NCBI GenBank assembly: GCA_045577475.1
Contig: JAZNIM010000183.1
Span: 1-19,378 of the forward strand
DNA from: UMGS1387 sp045577475
GTDB taxonomy: Bacteria > Bacillota > Clostridia > Oscillospirales > CAG-382
Reading direction: 5' to 3'
Length of the DNA stretch: 19,378 bases
Shown here: in pieces, positions 13,575 to 18,965 of the stretch
Layout: each line of letters starts with the position of its first letter
Position numbering within the stretch: position 1 is the first letter of the stretch
Notes under the pieces: generated by a model
The model's input: only the letters and a program-made list of their open reading frames with translations
Told to the model about the DNA's origin: nothing
Database searches by the model: none
Translations under genes and position numbers: made by a program

Positions 13575-14225
13575 ATGTTAGAGTTGACAAAATCATATAG
13601 CAAACCCGAAATGACTGCCATGTTCGGAACAAAAGACATGGAAGGACTGCAAAGAAAACTTGAGAGAAACGGTGTATCGTTTGATATTAAAGGACGGGGA
13701 GAATCCGCAGTTTTCACAATAACAGACATTGAGAATCCATTCAAAATTTATTGCATTACAGAATTGGGATTTGATGGTCATACTGATTTTTATAAATTGC
13801 GAAACTATTATTACTATTATTTCAACGATATTGAGTTCAGAGCCATGCCAAATGAAGTGCAGGAAAACCGAATGAGGTTGGTACATAGAGATGTTTCAAG
13901 ACAAACCATTGCAAATTATCTGATGAAATTATACTGCAAAAATTTCATCGACCTGAATACAAATAATTTTGTTTATTACTTTGCATTTAAAGACAAGCAA
14001 AGAATCGTTGAAAAAGACGAATACAGTGCCGCATGGCGTGAATATTGGAGCGACATCAGAAACGGACATTCGAACTTTGATGCAATATACAATATGCGTT
14101 GCAATTATGACGGTGTTGCAAGGAAACAAGCAATTCCGGAAATCAATGGAATCTATAACAAGGAAGTTGAGTTTTTGTGCAATCTCATTCAAAACGATAT
14201 TGAAAGAGAATTGGGGGTGATTTAA
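13575..14225 (+). CDS. Unnamed 216-residue element protein
   Basis: I do not recognise the family. The start at 13575 has AAAGGA nine bases upstream. The ORF is open back to 13482, but that part overlaps the end of the previous gene and has no ribosome site. The N-terminal 45 residues (SKPEMTAMFGTKDMEGLQRKLERNGVSF) resemble a helix-turn-helix or winged-helix start. The middle is tyrosine-rich (LRNYYYYYFND, FVYYFAFKD) and the C-terminus has a helical EVEFLCNLIQNDIERELG. There is no signal or membrane segment. It lies 80 bases after the paralogue pair on the same strand, so it is probably in the same operon. DNA binding, for example in copy control or replication of the excised element, would fit the N-terminus but is unproven. 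Confidence 0.75.
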   Translation: MLELTKSYSKPEMTAMFGTKDMEGLQRKLERNGVSFDIKGRGESAVFTITDIENPFKIYCITELGFDGHTDFYKLRNYYYYYFNDIEFRAMPNEVQENRMRLVHRDVSRQTIANYLMKLYCKNFIDLNTNNFVYYFAFKDKQRIVEKDEYSAAWREYWSDIRNGHSNFDAIYNMRCNYDGVARKQAIPEINGIYNKEVEFLCNLIQNDIERELGVI

Positions 14226-14353
14226 GTCATTTTATTAACAGTAACCAATTATATTATTAGTGTTAAATGTAAAACTTAAAAAGCCAAAGACCATTAAATC
14301 ATACAATTCAATTTTCAAATATAGTAGAAACAAAAAACGGCTTTATCAAAATT

Positions 14354-14380
14354 TTCAGCCGCAAGCGGCTGAATTTTGTT
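14354..14380 (+). terminator. Hairpin with T-rich tail, internal to the accessory operon
   Basis: TTCAGCCGC (14354-14362) and GCGGCTGAA (14365-14373) form a perfect 9-bp stem with a two-base gap, too short to be a free loop, so the innermost pair probably opens. TTTTGTT follows. It could partly terminate the operon before the 59-residue gene. Confidence 0.55.
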
Positions 14381-14415
14381 AGAAGCCAGAAATAAAATAT
14401 GAAAGGAAAGATTGT

Positions 14416-14595
14416 ATGTCAACTATCGAAAAGAATCTTCCAGACTATTACCCAACAATGCATCTTGACGGATATACCCCAGAGGAAATATTGACTGCAC
14501 AGCGAAGAACCATGGCAAAGAAACTTGCCGAACGGCAGGCTGAAGCGGATGCAGTTGATGAGGTTAATATCACAAGTGAGGTAAAAGTTAAATGA
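14416..14595 (+). CDS. Conserved 59-residue element protein
   Basis: This short gene starts at an ATG behind GAAAGGAAAG and ends with TGA at 14593-14595. The product begins MSTIEKNLPDYYPTMHLDGY, followed by TPEEILTAQRRTMAKKLAERQ and an acidic tail ending VKVK. The DYYPTM.LDGYTP.EI pattern is one I recall from small proteins in integrative conjugative elements of Clostridia, next to helicase or replication genes. The function is not known to me. It is soluble and helical, with a basic middle (RRTMAKKLAERQ) that might contact nucleic acid. It is probably the second-last gene of the accessory operon. Confidence 0.75.
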   Translation: MSTIEKNLPDYYPTMHLDGYTPEEILTAQRRTMAKKLAERQAEADAVDEVNITSEVKVK

Positions 14596-14731
14596 GGTAG
14601 ACAAATCAGAAAGATTAGAAGAAGAAAAAGAAGAAGTCAGTATTAGAGCAAGAATTGTTCAGCATCATGCATAAAAGCCTGAAAACGGCACTTGATATGG
14701 CACTTGACGAAATACTGAAAGATTTCAAATA
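14585..14731 (+). pseudogene. Broken small ORF ending ...ALDEILKDFK
   Basis: After the 59-residue gene, one frame reads EVDKSERLEEEKEEVS and is soon closed. A second frame continues LEQELFSIMHKSLKTALDMALDEILKDFK to a stop at 14729-14731. The two parts look like one charged helical protein of about 45 residues split by a frameshift near 14640-14660. No good start or ribosome site is seen for the first part. The 21-residue ORF from ATG 14667 alone is the other possibility. A terminator follows at once, as expected for the last gene of an operon. Confidence 0.4.
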
Positions 14732-14734
14732 AGA

Positions 14735-14772
14735 AACGGCGAGTAATTCTTTATGAGCTACTTGCCGTTTTT
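14735..14772 (+). terminator. Intrinsic terminator of the accessory operon
   Basis: AACGGCGAGTA (14735-14745) pairs with TACTTGCCGTT (14759-14769) over 11 bp with one wobble, followed by a short T run. Confidence 0.8.
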
Positions 14773-15054
14773 GTCGTTTATTGCCGTCAAAGTCGTAAAA
14801 TATGAAAAACACAATTTCCGAATACGAACATAACAACCGTGTTTCAGAATAAAAAAACCTCTCCAAGATTGAGCGTGCCACACCAAAACGGCAAGCACCT
14901 TTGAAAAACATTATTGCCCGAAACCCACGCCCCCATATGTTCACAAAAGGGTGTGCTGAATTACCTGAACAAAAACACGCCGTTTTTCTGCTGACTTTTG
15001 GCATTTTGTATGCCAGAAAAACCGTTCGCGAAACCAGTTGTTTTATTGAACGCC
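14773..15054. other. Stretch without a supported gene
   Basis: Open frames here are short and have no ribosome sites. One plus frame from about 14851 is long and basic (LSKIERATPKRQAPLKN), but it has no start codon in context and runs into the antisense of the repressor gene. It may be the scar of a deleted gene. I see no repeats or RNA gene. Confidence 0.4.
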
Positions 15055-15264
15055 CTAAACTTCGTCAGGAACATACTCCATTATATCCGCAGGCTGACAG
15101 TCAAGAACTTTGCAAATCTCATTCAACGCCTCTACTGGCAAATGCTTGACCGCACCTGTGCAAATTGCAGAAACTGTCGGCGGTCTGATACCAGTTCTTT
15201 CGGCAAGCTCTTTTTGTGTCATTTCACGAATGGCAAGCATTACTTTAACCTTAAACTTAATCAT
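15055..15264 (-). CDS. Cro/C1-type small repressor
   Basis: The 69-residue protein is a single helix-turn-helix domain of the Cro/C1 (XRE) class: MTQKELAERTGIRPPTVSAI forms the DNA-binding helices, and ALNEICKVLDCQPADIMEYV is the family's closing helix. AAAGGA precedes the ATG by nine bases. It is divergent from the gene at 15458. The region between them carries repeated TTTCGTAA half-sites, one in its own promoter and one palindrome inside the opposite promoter, so it probably represses both. Such one-domain repressors often keep the genes of integrative elements or prophages quiet. It has no sensor or cleavage domain, so induction would need another protein or titration. Confidence 0.88.
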   Translation of the reverse strand: MIKFKVKVMLAIREMTQKELAERTGIRPPTVSAICTGAVKHLPVEALNEICKVLDCQPADIMEYVPDEV

Positions 15265-15288
15265 AAAAACACATCCTTTCCATTTAGC

Positions 15289-15317
15289 ATTATAACACGG
15301 TTTTCGTAATAAATCAA
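15289..15317 (-). promoter_or_regulatory. Promoter of the Cro-like gene with operator half-site
   Basis: On the minus strand, TTGATT (15312-15317) and TATAAT (15289-15294) are spaced 17 bases. TTTCGTAA (15302-15309) lies in the spacer, allowing autorepression. Confidence 0.8.
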
Positions 15318-15343
15318 TACTAAAAGCGAAAAAATATTTTGAA

Positions 15344-15365
15344 TTTCGTAAAAGAAATTACGAAA
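15344..15365. promoter_or_regulatory. Operator: TTTCGTAA inverted repeat
   Basis: TTTCGTAA (15344-15351) and TTACGAAA (15358-15365) form a perfect 8-bp inverted repeat with a six-base spacer, just upstream of the -35 box of the rightward promoter. It is the most complete site for a dimeric repressor in this region. Confidence 0.7.
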
Positions 15366-15371
15366 AAGGTA

Positions 15372-15400
15372 TTGACAAAATACGAATTTCGTAGTATAAT
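15372..15400 (+). promoter_or_regulatory. Rightward consensus promoter with embedded operator
   Basis: Perfect TTGACA (15372-15377) and TATAAT (15395-15400) are spaced 17 bases. TACGAA-T-TTCGTA (15381-15393), a perfect palindrome, fills most of the spacer, so a bound repressor would block polymerase directly. It drives the 92-residue gene and perhaps the recombinase. Confidence 0.88.
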
Positions 15401-15457
15401 ATAAATGTAATCAAGAGGAACACCTCAAACAAATAATTCCAAAAGGAGAAATTGAAA

Positions 15458-15736
15458 ATGACAAAGGCAGAACTTATTACAAAAATCGAAGCACTTAACG
15501 AATGGGAAGAACTCATGGAGCAGGCAAAGGCAGAAGCCGAAGCAATCCGTGACAGCATCAAGGAAGAAATGCTTGAAAGAAAAACCGAAGAACTTGTTGC
15601 AGGTTCTTACATCATCCGTTGGACTTCCGTGTTGAGCAACCGTTTTGATACAACAAACTTCAAGAAGATGTATGGTGAGCTTTACAAGGCATTTACAAAG
15701 CAGAGTGCAAGTCGTAGATTTACAATTTCTTGCTAA
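15458..15736 (+). CDS. Small coiled-coil protein of mobile elements and phages
   Basis: The 92-residue protein starts at 15458, behind AAGGAG. A TTG two codons earlier is in frame but is not favoured. Residues 1-45 are a charged helix, probably a coiled coil (LNEWEELMEQAKAEAEAIRD). Residues 50-92 carry a conserved block, YIIRWTSVLSNRFDTTNFKK and YKAFTKQSASRRFTI, that I recall from small proteins of phages and integrative elements without a proven role. It is soluble. It is the first gene under the repressed rightward promoter and so would be among the first expressed on induction, together with the recombinase. It could be a partner of the recombinase or of DNA processing, but nothing in the sequence proves this. 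Confidence 0.75.
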   Translation: MTKAELITKIEALNEWEELMEQAKAEAEAIRDSIKEEMLERKTEELVAGSYIIRWTSVLSNRFDTTNFKKMYGELYKAFTKQSASRRFTISC

Positions 15737-15744
15737 ACATAAAA

Positions 15745-15774
15745 TCACTACGCAAGGGAAACCTTGCGTAGTGA
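15745..15774. repeat. Perfect 13-bp hairpin with GAAA loop before the recombinase
   Basis: TCACTACGCAAGG (15745-15757) and CCTTGCGTAGTGA (15762-15774) form a perfect 13-bp stem closed by a GAAA tetraloop, nine bases after the upstream stop. The ribosome site of the recombinase follows within a few bases. There is no T run on the plus strand, so it is not a normal rightward terminator. On the minus strand TTTTATG follows. It may protect mRNA, limit translation or serve as a DNA site. Confidence 0.75.
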
Positions 15775-15790
15775 ATGAAAGGATAAAGTT

Positions 15791-16378
15791 ATGAATTACG
15801 GATATGCAAGGTGCAGTATAAATGAAACCAAACAAGACATAAACCGACAGGTCAGGGAACTGAAAGAAGCAGGTGCAGAAGAAATCTTTCTTGAATATGA
15901 ACATGGTGACAGTAAAATCAAAGACCAACAGAGAGCTTTGTTTGAAACGTCATCAGAGGGCGACACAATCATAACACTTGAAGTATCACGACTTGCCAGA
16001 AGCACAAGACAGTTATGTGATATCATTGATGTGATTCGCGAGAAACATCTGCAACTTGTTATAGTCGGAAGCATAACTCTTGACTGCCGCAACGGCAAAT
16101 GTGATCCTATGAGTGAGGCTTTTCTGCAAATGGCAGGCGTTTTCAGTCAATTAGAATTGGCAATGATTCGTGCAAGGGTGCGTTCTGGCATGGAAAACGC
16201 CAGAGCAAAAGGGGCAAATATCGGCAGACCGCAAGTAACAAAAGAAGATATTCCTGCATCCTTTTTACGGCATTATCCGTCTTTGAAGTCTGGCAAATTG
16301 AATGTTTCAGAACTTGCCAGAGTGTGCGACATGAGCCGTACAACCGTCTATAAATATGTTTCTCTTTTGGAAAAATAG
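15791..16378 (+). CDS. Serine recombinase of the resolvase/invertase family
   Basis: The 195-residue protein has the full small serine recombinase layout. The catalytic domain opens with MNYGYARCSINETKQD, nucleophile S9, and has the active-site arginines R67 and R70 in EVSRLARSTRQL. The long E helix follows (FSQLELAMIRARVRSGMENA, then GANIGRP), with a C-terminal helix-turn-helix (NVSELARVCDMSRTTVYKYV). It cuts and rejoins DNA at paired res-like or inversion sites through a 5'-phosphoserine link. The ribosome site AAAGGATAAAG sits just behind a strong hairpin. No obvious pair of crossover sites flanks it in the window, so it may act on sites elsewhere in the element, for example to resolve cointegrates or invert a segment. 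It is probably cotranscribed with the 92-residue gene. Confidence 0.93.
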   Translation: MNYGYARCSINETKQDINRQVRELKEAGAEEIFLEYEHGDSKIKDQQRALFETSSEGDTIITLEVSRLARSTRQLCDIIDVIREKHLQLVIVGSITLDCRNGKCDPMSEAFLQMAGVFSQLELAMIRARVRSGMENARAKGANIGRPQVTKEDIPASFLRHYPSLKSGKLNVSELARVCDMSRTTVYKYVSLLEK

Positions 16379-16387
16379 ATAAAATTT

Positions 16388-16453
16388 AAGTCAGATAATT
16401 AACACCAATATTATAAAATGGTTTCTGTTAATTGTCTGACTTTATTTTTTTAT
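16388..16453. terminator. Long-stem bidirectional terminator
   Basis: AAGTCAGATAATTAACA (16388-16404) pairs with TGTTAATTGTCTGACTT (16426-16442) over 17 bp with one wobble and a 21-base loop. T runs follow on plus, and a shorter A/T tract on minus. It lies between the recombinase and the convergent membrane-protein operon. Confidence 0.85.
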
Positions 16454-16457
16454 AGTT

Positions 16458-17222
16458 TTACTTTTTTAAACAGTTCATAAAGAATGAAATTCCAATTATA
16501 ATTATATCAACAACCAACGGAAATGCAAAGAAGTATAACATTTCAAAACTTAATAAAAGTGATGTAACAACTGGAATCCTAATAAATAAAACGATGACTG
16601 TAATTGCAAAATTGATTATATTGATAAACAATCCTTTTTTCATTCCTAAATTACAAACATTCCAATATGATATCATTGTATAAATCGGAATTGTAAGGGT
16701 GTAATATAATGGAATACTATTCATAAGTTTTTCAACATATCCTGCAACTTCATTTGGAACACTTTCAATGTTTATAAAGAGCATGGGAAGTAATTTACAC
16801 AATATATAAAATACCAAAGTAGTAACAACAGACAATCCTAAAAAGATCGTTATAGATTGTTTTCCTTTTGTTATAAATCTATATATTGAAATCGAAATCA
16901 TTGCAATAATGATAGTTCCAAAACCTAACAATGTTAAATTTAAGGCACTTTTTGCAGTAGCCAACGCAACAAGACAAATTTTGCCAAAAGCCGCACCAAT
17001 TCTAAACTCAGAGAAACCAGATATTTGAATTGATACAATAGATAATATTACAAAAATAGCCGCAATCACATATTGAAAATATGTAGGTATTTGTTCCATT
17101 TTTGGCAAATTTTCTAATGAAACACTCACTTTGCCAGTATCTTTATTTATGTTTGACTTACAATGCGGACATTCTGTTGCAAATTCTGAATATTGTTTTT
17201 TACAAATAGGACATTCAACCAT
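16458..17222 (-). CDS. Zinc-ribbon membrane protein of unknown function
   Basis: The 254-residue protein begins with a zinc ribbon (C4, C7, C18, C21 as CPIC and CPHC), followed by a polar linker to about residue 48. Roughly six membrane segments then follow, beginning YVIAAIFVILSIVSIQISGF and ending in a hydrophobic segment before NCLKK. No family name is known to me; zinc-ribbon plus multi-helix proteins of this kind are common in Firmicutes accessory regions. It starts only a few bases after the stop of the 77-residue membrane protein, with its ribosome site (AAGGGGG) inside the end of that gene, so the two are co-expressed. The zinc ribbon should face the cytosol. The divergent WYL regulator and an attenuator-like leader suggest tight control, as for a stress, defence or envelope function, but this is inference. 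Confidence 0.8.
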   Translation of the reverse strand: MVECPICKKQYSEFATECPHCKSNINKDTGKVSVSLENLPKMEQIPTYFQYVIAAIFVILSIVSIQISGFSEFRIGAAFGKICLVALATAKSALNLTLLGFGTIIIAMISISIYRFITKGKQSITIFLGLSVVTTLVFYILCKLLPMLFINIESVPNEVAGYVEKLMNSIPLYYTLTIPIYTMISYWNVCNLGMKKGLFINIINFAITVIVLFIRIPVVTSLLLSFEMLYFFAFPLVVDIIIIGISFFMNCLKK

Positions 17223-17225
17223 AAG

Positions 17226-17459
17226 TCATTCCCCCTTTTTTAATAATTCGATAATTTGCTGATTCTGACTTTGTGATATTTTATCGGGTAATGCCATTAT
17301 ATAAATATATCCGAATATTCCGAGCCAGAAACAAATTGCCCATGCGTGAATATCATCACCATACCCTTTTTGTATGGCGGCATTTCTCATAAAAGACGCA
17401 CCTAATGCGGCAATAATAAAATATATAAATATTGAAATTACTATTAAAAATTCACCCAT
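17226..17459 (-). CDS. Small two-helix membrane protein
   Basis: The 77-residue protein has two membrane segments, about residues 3-25 (FLIVISIFIYFIIAALGASF) and 37-57 (HAWAICFWLGIFGYIYIMAL), joined by a short polar loop NAAIQKGYGDD. A cytosolic-type tail follows (LPDKISQSQNQQIIELLKKG). AGAAAGGAG precedes the ATG. I recall similar small proteins from Firmicutes genomes, where the GYG loop and ALPD motif recur, without a known role. It is the first gene of the minus-strand operon and probably works with the zinc-ribbon membrane protein. Its leader contains the attenuator-like structure at 17485-17527. Confidence 0.75.
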   Translation of the reverse strand: MGEFLIVISIFIYFIIAALGASFMRNAAIQKGYGDDIHAWAICFWLGIFGYIYIMALPDKISQSQNQQIIELLKKGE

Positions 17460-17484
17460 TGTTTTTTACTCCTTTCTAAAGTCT

Positions 17485-17527
17485 CACGCAATAAAAAATG
17501 CGTGGCAACAGAATCCATTACCACGCA
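17485..17527 (-). promoter_or_regulatory. Attenuator-like leader structure of the membrane operon
   Basis: In the minus-strand RNA, TGCGTGGTAA pairs with TTGCCACGCA (10 bp, one G-U pair) and is followed by TTTTTTAT, a complete intrinsic terminator placed inside the leader. A further TGCGTG (17485-17490) just downstream can pair with CCACGCA instead. The G-U pair would be an A-C mismatch on the plus strand, so the structure is specific to the minus RNA. Confidence 0.6.
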
Positions 17528-17579
17528 CAAAAACGAGGCTTTAGATTACATGTTACCACACACTATACTCTAATATATG

Positions 17580-17643
17580 AATATCAAACAAATACCATAT
17601 TATAAGCCTGCGTTTTTAACAAAACACAAATTTGTTTGATATT
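17580..17643. promoter_or_regulatory. Operator-like 14-bp inverted repeat around the -10 box
   Basis: AATATCAAACAAAT (17580-17593) and ATTTGTTTGATATT (17630-17643) are a perfect 14-bp inverted repeat with a 36-base spacer. The minus-strand -10 TATAAT (17599-17604) lies between the arms, with only a weak -35 (TTGTGT at poor spacing). It is probably the operator of the membrane operon, and the divergent WYL gene is the natural candidate for its regulator. Confidence 0.65.
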
Positions 17644-17789
17644 ACAATAATAGAATAGCAAAACAAGGATATTCCAAGAGAATACCCAATTTACATTTTT
17701 ATCGATTATTAAAGTATTAGTATGTGGTATCTGTATTATATCACTTTACAACAAAAAAATCAATACATCTTCCAATTTTTATGCAAATA

Positions 17790-17809
17790 TGTTATAATAC
17801 TTTTGGAGG
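17790..17809 (+). promoter_or_regulatory. Extended -10 promoter of the WYL gene
   Basis: TGTTATAAT (17790-17798) is an extended -10 promoter with no good -35. The GGAGG ribosome site (17805-17809) lies only a few bases past the expected start of transcription, so the transcript would have a very short leader, or a second start site upstream is used. Confidence 0.55.
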
Positions 17810-17817
17810 CTGATGTT

Positions 17818-18939
17818 ATGGAAGAAAAGAAATACAAGAAACACCCACACTTGAACCACGGCAAGCAAAATCACCACAAAATGAAACCGTATATTGTCAT
17901 GCAGTATTTACTCAAAAACACCGATGAACAACACCCAATTATAGCAGACAATATAGTGGCAGAATTAGATGTTAAATACGGCATTTACGCAGAACGCCGT
18001 TCCATTTACAAAGACATAGAAGAAATAAACAAAGCGTTTATAATGCTTGAACAATATTGCACAGCAGAAAAAGCCGAAAAGATACTTGCCGAGGATGAAT
18101 ACAACGAAGAAAAGTTAATTCTCAAAAACAAATACGGTTTCTATGCACGCCCTCTCAAATATAGTACAGATGAAATTCGACTGTTGGCAGAATGTGTTTA
18201 CTCGGCAAAATTCCTTGATAAATCCCAGTCTGATTTTCTTGTGGATATAGTCTGCGAGCTTGTCAACAAGAGGCAGGCAAAATCAATAAAACACGATGTT
18301 CTTTTAACAGACAGAGTAAAGACAAACAATGCAGGTGTTATAAACAGTATTGCAGAAATCAACAAAGCCATGAGCAAAGAAATTGACGGCAAAAAACACA
18401 TTCCCGAAAAGATAAGTTTCAAGTATCTGAAATACACAATCAGCGACATGAAAAAGCAGGTTGAACGCCGTCACGGAGATGATTACATTGTTAGTCCCTT
18501 TGCACTACTTATCAATGACGGAAATTATTATTTGCTTGCGTTTGATGATAAAAAACAAAAGTTTATGAATTACCGTGTTGACCGAATGAAAAATGTTGAA
18601 TGTGTCGGAGAAAAACGAGAGGGCGAAAAGGAATTTGACAGCATTGATTTGAAATCATACACGCAAAGAGTATTTTCAATGTATGGTGGAGAAGAAAAAA
18701 GAGTAACTTTGCAGTTCATTAATCCCCTATTAGATACCGCCATTGACCGTTTCGGCAAAAAAGATGTTTTGTATTTCCAGAGTGATGAAAAGCATTTTAC
18801 TGTTTCAACAAAAGTAGAGATTAGTAATCAGTTTTTTGGTTGGCTTCTGGGGTTTGGTAAAAAAGTTCAGATTGTTTCACCGCCGGAAGTACGAGCCGAA
18901 TTTAAAAATTACATAAAGGGTATTGAGGAAATGTATTAA
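17818..18939 (+). CDS. WYL-domain transcriptional regulator
   Basis: The start at 17818 has GGAGG eight bases upstream. The frame is open to 17722, but that part lies over the promoter. The 373-residue protein starts with a basic, histidine-rich tail (KKHPHLNHGKQNHHK). A winged helix-turn-helix region follows (VAELDVKYGIYAERRSIYKDIEEINK), then a long helical linker. The WYL domain spans about residues 195-290, with YIVSPFALLINDGNYYLLAF and NYRVDRM as its conserved core, and a C-terminal WCX-like segment ends near FKNYIKGIEEMY. WYL domains sense nucleic acids or nucleotides, and such regulators commonly control DNA-repair, phage-defence or mobile-element genes. It is divergent from the membrane operon, with the 14-bp inverted repeat between them. 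Confidence 0.9.
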   Translation: MEEKKYKKHPHLNHGKQNHHKMKPYIVMQYLLKNTDEQHPIIADNIVAELDVKYGIYAERRSIYKDIEEINKAFIMLEQYCTAEKAEKILAEDEYNEEKLILKNKYGFYARPLKYSTDEIRLLAECVYSAKFLDKSQSDFLVDIVCELVNKRQAKSIKHDVLLTDRVKTNNAGVINSIAEINKAMSKEIDGKKHIPEKISFKYLKYTISDMKKQVERRHGDDYIVSPFALLINDGNYYLLAFDDKKQKFMNYRVDRMKNVECVGEKREGEKEFDSIDLKSYTQRVFSMYGGEEKRVTLQFINPLLDTAIDRFGKKDVLYFQSDEKHFTVSTKVEISNQFFGWLLGFGKKVQIVSPPEVRAEFKNYIKGIEEMY

Positions 18940-18941
18940 AA

Positions 18942-18965
18942 ATGAGAGGGTTTACGCCCTCTCAT
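18942..18965 (-). terminator. Terminator of the integrase gene, shared with the WYL gene
   Basis: ATGAGAGGG (18942-18950) and CCCTCTCAT (18957-18965) form a perfect 9-bp stem with a six-base loop. On the minus strand TTTTTAATAC follows, so it terminates the integrase transcript. The plus strand has no T run, so it may only weakly stop the WYL transcript. Confidence 0.75.

Noticed and set aside
14901..15309. Plus-strand frames across and beyond the Cro-like repressor
   Set aside because: They are antisense to the repressor or lack starts and ribosome sites. Their products match no pattern I know.
17722..17817. Upstream extension of the WYL regulator
   Set aside because: It would read through the extended -10 promoter. 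The ATG at 17818 has GGAGG at ideal spacing.
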